From Sphingobacterium sp. (GTDB lineage: Bacteria; Bacteroidota; Bacteroidia; Sphingobacteriales; Sphingobacteriaceae): a DNA stretch of 64,000 bases. Position numbers and translations under genes: made by a program. Below the pieces are notes generated by a model. That model searched no databases and had not been told where the DNA came from. It saw only the letters and a list, made by a program, of their open reading frames with translations. Positions 43,459 to 52,332 of this stretch are shown here, piece after piece. Each line of letters opens with the position of its first letter. Position 1 is the stretch's first letter. Location of the stretch: contig JAIRVH010000045.1 in NCBI GenBank assembly GCA_031253985.1, forward strand, positions 1 to 64,000, written 5' to 3'.

Positions 43459-43959
43459 ATGAGAATTTTAGCACTAGTCATTACGATATTTACCGTATGT
43501 GCTTGTAGGGGTAATTTCGAATCGGGATATAACGAAAAAATGGGAAATCTTTTCCAGAGCTGTACGGAAAAATTGGAAGAGAGCTATGGGAAGTTATTGG
43601 ATGGAGAATATGATGTCGATAAATCCGAATCTTCCTATGAAATGAAATTGAATGAGGCACGTGCTTTGAGCAGTTATATCAAGGGGATAAAATGCGAAGC
43701 TGTACAGTTGAGACCCGCTAAAACTGCGGAGGGTTTTCATGTGGCCACGGTTTCGTATATGACACAGATCGCTGATGGATATGGTGTTTTGTTGATTAAA
43801 TATATTGATGAACAGAAAAAAGGAGCTAGGAAAAGTCTGCTAAGGGAGATTACGGATGAAAAAGCGCGACTTGCGGCCTTAGCCGATGAGTGTTTTGCGC
43901 ATCAAATGGCCTGCTTGCATCAGGCTGGAATAAAAGGTGATAAGGAAACAAGAAATTAA
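43459..43959 (+). CDS. hypothetical lipoprotein
   Basis: A 166-residue protein with a short signal and a cysteine-rich end (ILALVITIFTVCAC), consistent with a lipoprotein or a short signal peptide. The mature part is mostly helical and charged, with two late cysteines in DECFAHQMACLHQ. No family recognised. It precedes another lipoprotein gene by 26 bases on the same strand, likely an operon. Confidence 0.7.
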   Translation: MRILALVITIFTVCACRGNFESGYNEKMGNLFQSCTEKLEESYGKLLDGEYDVDKSESSYEMKLNEARALSSYIKGIKCEAVQLRPAKTAEGFHVATVSYMTQIADGYGVLLIKYIDEQKKGARKSLLREITDEKARLAALADECFAHQMACLHQAGIKGDKETRN

Positions 43960-43985
43960 TTAAAGTATATTTTGATTTTATAGAG

Positions 43986-44837
43986 ATGTTAAAGCTAAAA
44001 TATAAGTGGTATTTGTTGGTTATTTTGCCGGTGACGGCATTGTCCTGTAAGAGTAAAATAACAGCACAGCAGCCATCAACGCCTATTGCATTGGTGGATA
44101 CCGTAAAGCCAGATTGGTATCGCGAAAACTATGGTCAGGTTGTTATGATTGACGATAATTTAGTGGTTAAAAAAAACGGTAGTTACTTAATAGATCTTCC
44201 ATTGCGGATTGTTCCAGACTCCACCTATGTCTTCTTTTTGAGTGCTAGGATTCCGGTAGAATTATTTAAGAAATCAAATGAGTTTTATCCCGATCTTCAG
44301 CATTTTGTGCTGATCGTCCCAGACTGGAAATTTTATGATGAGATTGCTAAAGAAGCATCAAAACAAGGTATGTGTATAGAACCTGCGACGACCAATTTTT
44401 ATTATTCGATAAAAAGAGAGGACGGTGTGGTTAGGGTTGATAGTATTCGTCGTTCTGGTGACGATAATCCAGGCTTCGATTTTGTTAAACCCGCTTCGCC
44501 TAAAAATATGCTGACAGTTTACAGAAAGGAAAGTTATGGATCCGTTTGCTGTCCACGTGATCCAAAATGGGATATGGTAGATAAGGATGACTCTTTTTTG
44601 TTCGGTTTTGAACAAACTAATCACCTGAAAGTGACTAGGGGGAGATATGTGCAGATGGAAGGTAAAGAAGGCGAAAAGAGTATCTATTATACACTGCCAG
44701 GATTGCAGCCAACGCAGCGGCTGGAATTTTTAGCAGCTAAATATGCGCAAACAAAACCATTGATACCGCAGTTGTTTGCACCGCAAATGGTACTGTTTGT
44801 AAGCGAAGGTTTTAATAAAATGAAAGAGCTGCCCTAA
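43986..44837 (+). CDS. hypothetical lipoprotein
   Basis: A 283-residue protein with a lipoprotein signal (YLLVILPVTALSC, Cys at residue 21). The mature part is beta-rich and includes SYLIDLPLRIVPDSTYVFFL and a cysteine pair in YGSVCCPRDPKWD (about residue 184). No family recognised, and no catalytic motif seen. It probably forms an operon with the preceding lipoprotein gene. Confidence 0.7.
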   Translation: MLKLKYKWYLLVILPVTALSCKSKITAQQPSTPIALVDTVKPDWYRENYGQVVMIDDNLVVKKNGSYLIDLPLRIVPDSTYVFFLSARIPVELFKKSNEFYPDLQHFVLIVPDWKFYDEIAKEASKQGMCIEPATTNFYYSIKREDGVVRVDSIRRSGDDNPGFDFVKPASPKNMLTVYRKESYGSVCCPRDPKWDMVDKDDSFLFGFEQTNHLKVTRGRYVQMEGKEGEKSIYYTLPGLQPTQRLEFLAAKYAQTKPLIPQLFAPQMVLFVSEGFNKMKELP

Positions 44838-44896
44838 CGCGAGAAATCATATGCAAATGATTCGATAATAACATAATTTTTTCATTTGAGATAAAG

Positions 44897-46006
44897 CTAT
44901 TCGATCAGCTTTATCTCAAACATTTTATCCCAGTTTTTGCCGGTCACAAAGAAGGTATTCGATTTTCGATTGTAGGCGATACCATTGAGTACATCTAAAT
45001 CGACATGTTGCGTTACATTTTCACGTAATTTGGAAAGATCTACCAATGCCTCTACGGTGCCTGTTTTAGGGTCGATCCGTCCAATGACGTCTTCCATAAA
45101 GAAATTTGCATAAATTTTTCCCTTTACCCACTCCATTTCATTGATCTGATCGACCATAGCTGTGTTCGTCGCCGCACGTATATAGTCTAATTTTGAGAAG
45201 TCATGTGGATTGAGTGTATAGATATAATCCGAACCGTTGGACATATATAAATTTTTGCCGTCGGAAGTCAATCCCCAGCCTTCCATTGGCTGAAAGTAGG
45301 GGAGTGTCTTAATAACCGATAGGGTGTTTATATCGTATACATAAGCTATATTGTTTTTATAGGTCAATTGATACAATTTCCCATTGAGAACAGTGGCGCC
45401 TTCGCCAAAAATTGAATCATCCAATTCAATTTTCTTGATGGGCTCACCGGTTTTAGGGTTCGTCAAGCGAACACTCGATTTACCTTTATTTCCGCTTGGG
45501 CCAATTCCATTTCCGGTGCTTTCGATTAAGTTGTCGCCATAAAACTCCAAACCTTGTGTAAAAGCTTTAATATCATGCGGATAAATATTTACAATGCTAT
45601 ACTGAAGCAAACGGGGAGGGGTGGAAGCGAATAAATCTATGCTTACTGTATTTTCCTCTTGTTTTCCATCACTGAACACGACAGCTTTAATAATCTGTTT
45701 GCCAAATTTCTCCTGTTGTAGTCGATATTTGAAAGGCTCATTGCCGTTTACCTGTCCAATTTTTTTATCATTGATGTAATAGAAGACAGAGTCTAATTTT
45801 GGCGTCTTCTCATTGTTTATCTTTAAAACGAGATCCTCTCCAAGTGCATAGCTCTGTTTGATACTGTCAAAGGTAAATGTCGGATTTTCTTCGGGCTGTC
45901 CGGATTGGGAGCTTGAAGTCGTATTTGTGTTATTGCGCTTATTTTCAGTACAGCCACTTAAAATGGCTAGAAACATGAAACTAATTAGATAAGATTTTTT
46001 TTTCAT
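44897..46006 (-). CDS. glutaminyl-peptide cyclotransferase (plant-type propeller)
   Basis: Forms pyroglutamate from N-terminal glutamine. A lipoprotein signal (MKKKSYLISFMFLAILSGC) fixes the start at 46006 and predicts membrane anchoring; in-frame starts upstream to 46027 would add 7 residues. After an 80-residue Ig-like linker (about 45-125) the five-bladed propeller of plant-type QC begins with PHDIKAFTQGLEF and continues through FGEGATVLNGKLYQLTYK, PMEGWGLTSDGKNLYMSNGS, INEMEWVKGKIYANFF and DVLNGIAYN. The conserved acidic residues at TQGLE, GEG, EGWG, NEMEW are present. It has a consensus promoter 60 bases upstream. Confidence 0.9.
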   Translation of the reverse strand: MKKKSYLISFMFLAILSGCTENKRNNTNTTSSSQSGQPEENPTFTFDSIKQSYALGEDLVLKINNEKTPKLDSVFYYINDKKIGQVNGNEPFKYRLQQEKFGKQIIKAVVFSDGKQEENTVSIDLFASTPPRLLQYSIVNIYPHDIKAFTQGLEFYGDNLIESTGNGIGPSGNKGKSSVRLTNPKTGEPIKKIELDDSIFGEGATVLNGKLYQLTYKNNIAYVYDINTLSVIKTLPYFQPMEGWGLTSDGKNLYMSNGSDYIYTLNPHDFSKLDYIRAATNTAMVDQINEMEWVKGKIYANFFMEDVIGRIDPKTGTVEALVDLSKLRENVTQHVDLDVLNGIAYNRKSNTFFVTGKNWDKMFEIKLIE

Positions 46007-46065
46007 TGAAATGTTGTGCATCATCACTCATCCTGTAATAAACTGTTGTTCTATTACTCGTTACC

Positions 46066-46096
46066 CAAACTTAGAGAAATTGTTTTTTATATGCAA
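46066..46096 (-). promoter_or_regulatory. consensus Bacteroidota promoter of the cyclotransferase gene
   Basis: On the minus strand: TTG at 46096-46094, exactly 20 bases, then TAAGTTTG at 46073-46066, about 60 bases ahead of the start codon. Confidence 0.65.
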
Positions 46097-46178
46097 TTCA
46101 ATTCCTTATTATATAAAACCATAAAGCCTTTGTGAGAAAAAAATGAACCATTATATGCGGCTCAATTGTTATAAGGAT

Positions 46179-46943
46179 ATGGAACAATCTTATTTTTTGG
46201 GAACAAGTGGTATTCTTTTACCTTACAAGAATAGAAGTTTTTATCCTGAGCAGTTAGCGGGTAAGAGTCGGCTGACCGTATATAGCTTATTATTTAATTC
46301 TTTGGAGGTAAACAGTTCTTTTTATAAAATTCCCAGGGAAGAAACTGTTAAAAGATGGTCCGAGGAAACGACTGATGATTTTCGATTTACTTTTAAGCTT
46401 TGGAAAGGAATTACGCATGAAAAGGAACTCAGGTTTGATCCACAGGATGTAGTGAGATTTCTATCCGTTATTGATGGTGTCGGTCAAAAGAAAGGATGTT
46501 TGCTTATACAATTACCGCCATCATTTAAATTTACTTCTATTGCAAGGCTTACTGAGCTATTGGACTGTATCAGTCAGGATCAGAGAAGTAAGGCTTGGGA
46601 GGTTTGTGTAGAATTTAGAAACGACTCTTGGTATAGGGAAGAAACTCTTATTCTTTTAAAATCATATGGAATGCATCTGGTTGTCCATGATAAGGATACT
46701 CGTGGCATGCGTCTTCAATATGCCGATACTAAAATTATCTATATGCGTCTCCATGGGCCGGATGGTGACTATCGGGGAAGCTATTCAGCCAGTGTGCTGA
46801 GGGAATATAGTACCTATATAAATAGTTGGATCGCAGAGGAAAAAGAGGTGTATGTTTATTTTAATAATACCATTGGATCGGCACTTGCCAACCTGAATAC
46901 ATTAACGGAATATATCACAGCGAGTAAAGCATCATCTCTTTAA
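46179..46943 (+). CDS. DUF72 domain protein
   Basis: A TIM-barrel-like DUF72 protein, 254 residues from the ATG at 46179, where the family's GTSG start appears (YFLGTSGILLPYKNRSFYP); an upstream ATG at 46143 adds 12 residues. Further family segments are FNSLEVNSSFYKIP, FRFTFKLWKGITHEK, LLIQLPPSFKF, WEVCVEFRNDSWY and IYMRLHGPDG with YVYFNNTIGSALANL. Function of the family is unknown. Convergent with the small-protein islet. Confidence 0.87.
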   Translation: MEQSYFLGTSGILLPYKNRSFYPEQLAGKSRLTVYSLLFNSLEVNSSFYKIPREETVKRWSEETTDDFRFTFKLWKGITHEKELRFDPQDVVRFLSVIDGVGQKKGCLLIQLPPSFKFTSIARLTELLDCISQDQRSKAWEVCVEFRNDSWYREETLILLKSYGMHLVVHDKDTRGMRLQYADTKIIYMRLHGPDGDYRGSYSASVLREYSTYINSWIAEEKEVYVYFNNTIGSALANLNTLTEYITASKASSL

Positions 46944-46956
46944 AACTATTTTCTCT

Positions 46957-47289
46957 TTAAAGAATCCGATGACGGATATATTCAGTTCCCATATAACCAT
47001 CCCAGCCCTCATGTTCACGCATAATTCGCTGGTATGCTGCTGCCAATGCCTGAAACTTCGTTAACAAAGGGATACCTCTCCGGATGCAGTCATGATCGGA
47101 GAAAGTTCCAGCCTTATCGTACCATTGAAGCCAACCGAGTAATTCTTGTCTAGTCATCAGCTTTAATTGATCGAAAAGCATCTTATCTTTTAAGTCTAAA
47201 AGCTGATAACGCCAATCATTTCGATGCGATTCCATTGCTAGAATTTTTGGCAACTGATGATCGATGATCTGTTTGATAAAAGATTCCAT
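46957..47289 (-). CDS. small unknown protein, paralogue A of a tandem pair
   Basis: A 110-residue helical protein. It shares a pattern with the gene directly upstream (47301-47621): DWRxQL near residue 25, LLxWLQW at about 50, a conserved D..CI..G (SDHDCIRRGIP) and a helix ending in YxxIxRxH. The two are tandem paralogues. No family recognised. Third gene of a leftward three-gene operon of small proteins; the 11-base spacing supports co-transcription. Probably accessory DNA cargo. Confidence 0.7.
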   Translation of the reverse strand: MESFIKQIIDHQLPKILAMESHRNDWRYQLLDLKDKMLFDQLKLMTRQELLGWLQWYDKAGTFSDHDCIRRGIPLLTKFQALAAAYQRIMREHEGWDGYMGTEYIRHRIL

Positions 47290-47300
47290 AATTTCAAATT

Positions 47301-47621
47301 TTAGTTGTTGAACATAAGTTGTGCATGCGTGCTCGAAAAAGCATTATATTTTCTTTTCATGTGGATACGCAAGATTTCTTTGTATATATATTCGACAGCC
47401 TTCATTTTAGAGATCTGCTGTACGCCATTTTCAATGCATTTGCGATCTGTATAGTTTCCTTTTGGATTATTCCATTGTAGCCAATCAAGCAGCATTTCTT
47501 TTTCTAGTTTTTCAAGCCTTTGTTGTAAGCCTGCTAACTCACTTTCTCTAAGCTGCTCGCGCCAGTCGGACCAAATGGAATTGGATATTGCTGCTCTTTT
47601 CTCTTTGAATTTGTTTTCCAT
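47301..47621 (-). CDS. small unknown protein, paralogue B of a tandem pair
   Basis: A 106-residue protein, helical, with DWREQL, LLDWLQW, TDRKCIENG and the Y-x-x-I-x-R-x-H end shared with the downstream paralogue. A charged coiled-coil-like region (LQQRLEKLEKEMLLDWLQW) lies in the middle. Middle gene of the three-gene islet. No function can be given; the conserved WLQW and Cys-Ile pair look structural. Confidence 0.7.
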   Translation of the reverse strand: MENKFKEKRAAISNSIWSDWREQLRESELAGLQQRLEKLEKEMLLDWLQWNNPKGNYTDRKCIENGVQQISKMKAVEYIYKEILRIHMKRKYNAFSSTHAQLMFNN

Positions 47622-47652
47622 GTGTTTCTTTCAATCTGATTTGTAAAATCTA

Positions 47653-47967
47653 TTAGATGACTAGTTTGCTGATAATAGCGTTGCCTAGTTTACTTTTCAT
47701 AAATAGCTCAATCTGTTTCAGTAATTCCGAACTTACTTCGGGGACCCTTTCGAGATCCCGTATAAACCACTTCTGAATGACTGGATTCTGTTTGGAACGC
47801 TGGTCGAATTTAACGACTTCAGCTCTCGATGATTTTCCTTCTGGATCGTAGTATGACCACAGTACAATGAAAATCGTATTTGGGTCTTCATCAGGATAGG
47901 GGGTATGAAAGCGAACGATGTCACCAACGTGTAACTCCTTATTGTCATATGCTGCGATTTGTTCCAT
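47653..47967 (-). CDS. small unknown protein with SH3-like start
   Basis: A 104-residue protein: KELHVGDIVRFHTPYPDEDP at the N terminus resembles small proteins I associate with Bacteroidota conjugative elements and plasmids (VGD-V-RFHTPYxDExP pattern), followed by SSRAEVVKFD and a helical tail. First gene of the islet; a 19-base palindrome lies 30 bases upstream. Function unknown; mobile-element origin is an inference from pattern memory, with no integrase nearby. Confidence 0.7.
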   Translation of the reverse strand: MEQIAAYDNKELHVGDIVRFHTPYPDEDPNTIFIVLWSYYDPEGKSSRAEVVKFDQRSKQNPVIQKWFIRDLERVPEVSSELLKQIELFMKSKLGNAIISKLVI

Positions 47968-48418
47968 AAATGCGTCGTCTAAAACTGATAATCAAATATA
48001 CTAATAATATTAGTATTTCAAAATTATTGCTAAAAATTTTATTCTTTTGATGAGCGCTCGTTGATTCTCGTAGATGGAACCTATCCTTTAAGCTGTTTTT
48101 CGCTACATGTTATTTTTATTGTTAGCAGCTGATTGAATTTTAAGACGTTAGCTTTCCAGTGGAGAAGAGGTGAAACAATTTGGTGAGATGATTACAATAG
48201 CTGATTTTGCGGTGTCTTTCTTTATTTTTCTCAATTGTAGTACGGTCTTGCGTGCTGATGATCAATTGTGTTGGGACCTTATGTGTTTAACTTCATGGGC
48301 AGGGACCGCATAAGAGTACGGGTAGCTGCAGCGGATACACCTTTCGATTTAACGCTGCATAGAATATAACATCGGTAAAAAAGTAGCAATCCTGTAGCGT
48401 GTTGTATTCTTAATTGCT
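47968..48418. other. gene-free region upstream of the small-protein islet
   Basis: No ORF is supported in these 451 bases. The only structure noted is the 19-base palindrome at 47998-48016. The rest has no repeat or RNA signature that I can see. Confidence 0.55.
47998..48016. promoter_or_regulatory. perfect palindrome, likely operator of the small-protein islet
   Basis: ATACTAATA (47998-48006) and TATTAGTAT (48008-48016) are exact inverted copies around one base, 30 bases upstream of the first gene's start. Symmetry and position fit a dimeric repressor site. Confidence 0.5.
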
Positions 48419-49552
48419 TTATTTTTTATGAATCTTACTTTCTGACTTAGGCAGCTTGACTTTAAAGACATAATATGGCAATTCTACCTTGTCGATTCCC
48501 TTATTCCATTGTGGATCCTTAAAAAGTTGTGCACAAGAAAAATAAAGATATCCATCTTCGCCGATTCCCATGGAATCAGGCCATAATATTCGAGGGTCAC
48601 GGACTAAGGTATTCAGTTTTCCATCAGGACTTAAATATTTGATACTATAGTCGATGGATGAAGTTAGGTAAATATTTCCGTTTATATCTGCCAGTAAGCC
48701 ATGTGTGATGCCAACCTCTCCTTTGTCTTCGACTTTTGCTTCCAATTCTTGTTTCGTTAATGTGGAATCAGCCAAAAATTCTGTTGCGATACAGTATAAA
48801 TGGGTTTGATTGATCGGTTTGAAGTATAGATATTTAAAGTCGTGACTCAATGCAATGCCATTCACGTTGGAAGAAAAAGGTTTCCCATTTTCATTGCGCA
48901 TATCACTACCGTCGTAGCTTAATATCACTCCAGGATCAGCCAGTGTAAATCGACTTTCAGTCAATGTTTTCCTGCTCTTTCCGGTTTTAAGGTCTAGAAC
49001 AATGATGGCAGCTTGGCCTGGATCAGAGAGATAGGCTAAATTTTTCTTTCCGTCAATGCGCATATCATTTAGACCCGATTTGGTTTTATCAAGGTCGTCG
49101 AAACTGTAAATACGTTCAATCTGATCCTTCTTTGTGTCGATTTTCAACAATTTGAACTGCCCTTGGGCTGGTTTCTCATTATTGCCAAAAATTGATCCGG
49201 CAGATGATGGTTTGGAATCTAATACCCAAAGATTGTCCTGGGCATCGACAAATATATCCTGTACATTGACAAAGTGGGAATTCTCTATGCCTGTTTTATT
49301 CCATTCACTATCCGGATAAGGAATAGGTTTTCCGTCGATGATTTCAGTCAGTGCATACCGAAAATTCTTGGTTTGTTTTGGGAAGGAAACGAATAGCCGG
49401 TTGCTGGATGTAACGCTCACGCCAATGGGGCGGTATGGACCTAAATCTACTGCTACTTCTAATTGTGGGCTTGTTGAATTACTGACTTGGGCCATCATGT
49501 TTAGAAAAAAGATGTGAAAGAATAGAAAACTAAATAAGAGCCTTTTTCGCAT
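48419..49552 (-). CDS. major royal jelly/yellow family (L-dopachrome tautomerase-related) secreted protein
   Basis: A 377-residue propeller protein with a signal peptide (LLFSFLFFHIFFLNMMAQ). Family pieces visible are YRPIGVSVTSSNRLFVSFP, NVQDIFVDAQDNLWVLDS, LNDMRIDGKKNLAYLSDPG, FSSNVNGIALSHDFKYLYFKP and ITHGLLADINGNIYLTSS. Bacterial MRJP-like proteins are also compared with SMP-30 gluconolactonases; no activity can be assigned. Monocistronic. Confidence 0.8.
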   Translation of the reverse strand: MRKRLLFSFLFFHIFFLNMMAQVSNSTSPQLEVAVDLGPYRPIGVSVTSSNRLFVSFPKQTKNFRYALTEIIDGKPIPYPDSEWNKTGIENSHFVNVQDIFVDAQDNLWVLDSKPSSAGSIFGNNEKPAQGQFKLLKIDTKKDQIERIYSFDDLDKTKSGLNDMRIDGKKNLAYLSDPGQAAIIVLDLKTGKSRKTLTESRFTLADPGVILSYDGSDMRNENGKPFSSNVNGIALSHDFKYLYFKPINQTHLYCIATEFLADSTLTKQELEAKVEDKGEVGITHGLLADINGNIYLTSSIDYSIKYLSPDGKLNTLVRDPRILWPDSMGIGEDGYLYFSCAQLFKDPQWNKGIDKVELPYYVFKVKLPKSESKIHKK

Positions 49553-49941
49553 GTTCTCGTTTTAATTTAACCTGTTTTTATTCCCTTAGCATTACAAAGC
49601 GCTATCTTACAAGCTTCATAATGGGCCGATGCTTTTATAAAATAACTGTCTTTCTGCTAGTATTGTTTTAATAAGGAGAAGCTTTATCAAGTTTTTATCG
49701 CTGTATTGTCTTGCTTAAGTTTATCTTGCTGAATACCCGTTGGTCTACACCTAATCCGCTTATGATATATATTTTGGTATCGGTTATTTTCATTGAATCA
49801 AGTCTGGATACATTTACGGAAACAGCTGCTGGATTATCGTTATAAATGGATAGGGGCAAAATAATGATTAAAAATCAATTTTCGCCCCTATTTTATATAA
49901 TGGAGTAACGTAATTTTAGTACAACTTTTATTGCTCCCCTG
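49553..49941. other. intergenic region
   Basis: These 389 bases hold the promoter side of the royal-jelly-family gene and, near the end, the terminator-like hairpin of the Old Yellow Enzyme gene. No gene was seen. Confidence 0.55.
49850..49891 (-). terminator. terminator after the Old Yellow Enzyme gene
   Basis: ATAGGGGC (49850-49857) pairs with GCCCCTAT (49884-49891), extended inward by AAAAT/ATTTT with a mismatch. It lies 50 bases after the stop of the leftward gene; the T tail on the minus strand is weak. Confidence 0.55.
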
Positions 49942-51006
49942 TTACGACAGGCTCGCTAAGCTTTTAGCTTCAAAAGTGGACAGTTCGTTGTATTTTTCGG
50001 CCTGTACTTTCTTTACCCAGTTCGGGTCCTGCAGGATCGCTCTTCCAACGGCGACAAGGTCAAAATCGCCACGTTCATACCGACGGACCAATTCGTCCAG
50101 CGAAGCAGGTGAAGATTTGAATTCGGAGTTTGTAAATACTTCGCCAAAGTCTTTATCAAGGCCTACAGATCCAACCGTGATTGTGGGTTGCCCGGAGATC
50201 TTTTTGAGCCAGCCGGCGAAATTTAAATCACTGCCTTCAAACTCTGCTTCCCAATAACGGCGTTGGCTTCCATGAAAAATGTCGACACCCGCATCTGTCA
50301 AGGGTAGGATCCAATCTTCCATTGCCGCAGGGGTAGGTGCAAGCTTGGCCGTATAGTCCTGTTGTTTCCATTGCGATAATCTCAGGATAATCACAAAATC
50401 CGGTCCTACAGCTTTTCGCATGGCTTTAACGACTTCAACAGCGAATTTAGAACGCTCCTTAATCGTTTTTCCTCCAAATTCGTCAGTGCGATGATTCATT
50501 CCCTCCCAAAAAAATTGGTCGATCAAATAACCGTGGGCACCATGGATTTCAAAAGCATCAAAGCCGAGATCTTTCGCAGACTTGGCCGCATCAGCGTATG
50601 CCTGTATGGTGGCTTCTATATCAGCCAATGTCATCGTATCCGGACTCTCAAATGCTGCAGGCGGCGTCCATTGCATTGGCGTATAACCAACATGCCATAT
50701 TTGAGGGGCTATTTTTCCGCCTTTGTTATGCACGGCATCAACAATGTTCTTCCAGCCATTTAAAGCTTGATCACCATAAAAATTGGGAATGTCTTTTAAA
50801 TTCTTTGAAGAAGGTCTTTCAATCACGGTACCCTCTGTCAAGATTAAGCCGACATCACCAGCAGCACGGCGCTCATAATAACCAGCCACAGCATTGTCGG
50901 GAATCCCGTCCGCGGAAAACGCTCTCGTCATTGGTGCCATGACAAAGCGGTTTTTTAGCCTTAAATTTTTATATTCAAAGGGATTAAAAAGTGTTTGTAT
51001 GCTCAT
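49942..51006 (-). CDS. Old Yellow Enzyme family NADH:flavin oxidoreductase
   Basis: FMN-dependent ene-reductase of 354 residues. The TIM-barrel signatures are PFEYKNLRLKNRFVMAPMTR at the start, the substrate-site HGAHGYLIDQFFWEGMNHR (His/Tyr, about residue 163), GGKTIKERSKFAVEVVKAMR and the late ERGDFDLVAVGRAIL + QDPNWV. Such enzymes reduce activated C=C bonds of enals, quinones or nitro compounds. It is divergent from an HxlR regulator with a compact operator region between, the usual arrangement for electrophile-induced detoxification. Confidence 0.93.
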   Translation of the reverse strand: MSIQTLFNPFEYKNLRLKNRFVMAPMTRAFSADGIPDNAVAGYYERRAAGDVGLILTEGTVIERPSSKNLKDIPNFYGDQALNGWKNIVDAVHNKGGKIAPQIWHVGYTPMQWTPPAAFESPDTMTLADIEATIQAYADAAKSAKDLGFDAFEIHGAHGYLIDQFFWEGMNHRTDEFGGKTIKERSKFAVEVVKAMRKAVGPDFVIILRLSQWKQQDYTAKLAPTPAAMEDWILPLTDAGVDIFHGSQRRYWEAEFEGSDLNFAGWLKKISGQPTITVGSVGLDKDFGEVFTNSEFKSSPASLDELVRRYERGDFDLVAVGRAILQDPNWVKKVQAEKYNELSTFEAKSLASLS

Positions 51007-51034
51007 TTTTCTTGTTTTAAATTGTAAATCTTCA

Positions 51035-51102
51035 CAAAGATATTTTAAATAGTATATATTTGTAACTATTATTAGTATAAACTAGTTACCTTTGTGTAAC
51101 TA
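51035..51102. promoter_or_regulatory. divergent promoter/operator region with three GTAACTA boxes
   Basis: GTAACTA occurs at 51062-51068, inverted at 51083-51089 and direct at 51096-51102. -7-like elements are TATCTTTG on the minus strand (51042-51035) for the oxidoreductase gene, and TATATTTG (51055-51062) and TACCTTTG (51087-51094) on the plus strand for the HxlR gene. The boxes overlap the plus-strand promoters and one lies close to the minus promoter, as expected for autorepression plus repression of the neighbour. Confidence 0.5.
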
Positions 51103-51117
51103 TTCCCGAAATATCAA

Positions 51118-51465
51118 ATGAAAAGGACTGAATTTAAAAGCTGTTCCTGTGCGATGCAGCGCTCGATGGCAATTTTAGGTACGAGGTGGAAACCTGTCAT
51201 TATTTATACACTGCGTGATCGGAAAGCTAGATTTGGTCAGCTCGATGCGCTGATAGAAAACATTTCCCGTAAGGTTTTGACCAGCTCATTAAAAGAATTG
51301 GAAGAGGATGGTGTTATTCTTCGAGAAGAATATAAGGAACTGCCACCACGCGTCGAATATTCTTTGACTGAAAAAGGTAAAGCCTTAATTCCTATTATGT
51401 GCCAGTTGGCAAAATGGAACGAATCCTTTTACGAAGAGCCGGAGTTACCCGAATTGATCGCGTAG
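51118..51465 (+). CDS. HxlR family redox-responsive regulator
   Basis: A 115-residue winged-helix regulator. The family start is seen as CAMQRSMAILGTRWKPVIIYTL, followed by FGQLDALIENISRKVLTSSLKELEEDGVI (recognition helix) and VEYSLTEKGKALIPIM. Cysteines at residues 9 and 11 (KSCSCAM) precede helix 1, at or near the position where YodB/HypR-type members sense quinones and aldehydes by cysteine modification; a third Cys lies at about 95. Together with the divergent ene-reductase, an electrophile-sensing repressor is likely. The ligand is inference. Confidence 0.9.
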   Translation: MKRTEFKSCSCAMQRSMAILGTRWKPVIIYTLRDRKARFGQLDALIENISRKVLTSSLKELEEDGVILREEYKELPPRVEYSLTEKGKALIPIMCQLAKWNESFYEEPELPELIA

Positions 51466-51641
51466 AAGTTATAATCTAAATACATACACCTTGCTTAGCA
51501 TTTATGCTAATCGCTGTCGAATGGAATAGTATCGTTTTAAAAGGTTTGGCCTGTACGTTTTTTATTGCTTACCAGCTCGGAATTGTTGATCACAATAAAT
51601 GAAATTTTCATATTTATTTAAAATTTAAGTAATATTGAATT

Positions 51642-52235
51642 GTGAAAAACAAGGTAAACCAAGAATTTAGCAAGCAGGATTTTTTAAAATCTTTTCGTGA
51701 GGGCAGAAGGGATGGTTTACAGTTTTTATACAAAACTTTCTATAGTCCAATGTGCTATTTTTTAGAAAAGATGAGCCTTGATAAAGGTACCATCGAAGAA
51801 ATAGTGCAGGATGTATTTTTAAAGCTCTGGGAGCGTCGGATTGATTTTGATCATGTTGAATCGATTCGAGGTTTTCTCTACACAAGCTGTAGGAATGCTG
51901 CTTTAAATAGGATCCAACAAGAGAATAGGATTCAACAAAAAACGAATTCTTATACGGCACAGCTTGATCTGGTTGATTTGCCCATCAGCCATCAAATGAT
52001 CTATATGGAAACGCTTCGAACGATCCATGATGCCATTGATACCCTGCCTGAGCAATGTAAGCAAGTGATGCGTAAGTTGATTGTTGAAGATCTAAGCCCT
52101 CAGGAAGCAGCGCTCTCCTTAGGACTAACTACTAGTACGATTTACAATCAAAAGAAAAGAGGAATCGAACTTTTGAGACAAAGACTTAAACCTGACCAGT
52201 TTTTTTGCCTACTTTTGCTCTTGCTATATTATTAG
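51642..52235 (+). CDS. ECF-type RNA polymerase sigma factor
   Basis: A 197-residue sigma-70 family protein with a GTG start. Region 2 reads TIEEIVQDVFLKLWERRIDFDHVESIRGFL (about residues 47-78) and region 4 IDTLPEQCKQVMRKLIVEDLSPQEAALSLG plus TTSTIYNQKKRGIELLRQ. The C terminus ends in an unusual run of leucines (FFCLLLLLLYY), typical of SusC-linked ECF sigma factors in Bacteroidota. With FecR and SusC/D downstream it forms a transenvelope signalling set in which the outer membrane receptor relays substrate binding to sigma. Confidence 0.92.
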   Translation: MKNKVNQEFSKQDFLKSFREGRRDGLQFLYKTFYSPMCYFLEKMSLDKGTIEEIVQDVFLKLWERRIDFDHVESIRGFLYTSCRNAALNRIQQENRIQQKTNSYTAQLDLVDLPISHQMIYMETLRTIHDAIDTLPEQCKQVMRKLIVEDLSPQEAALSLGLTTSTIYNQKKRGIELLRQRLKPDQFFCLLLLLLYY

Positions 52236-52332
52236 AAAATTTTACAGTTTTGATATATAGGGTTTTATAAAAATATCTACCATTTCTTTAGAGAAACGAA
52301 ATCAGAATATTGTTTTAAGTATATAGAGCAAT

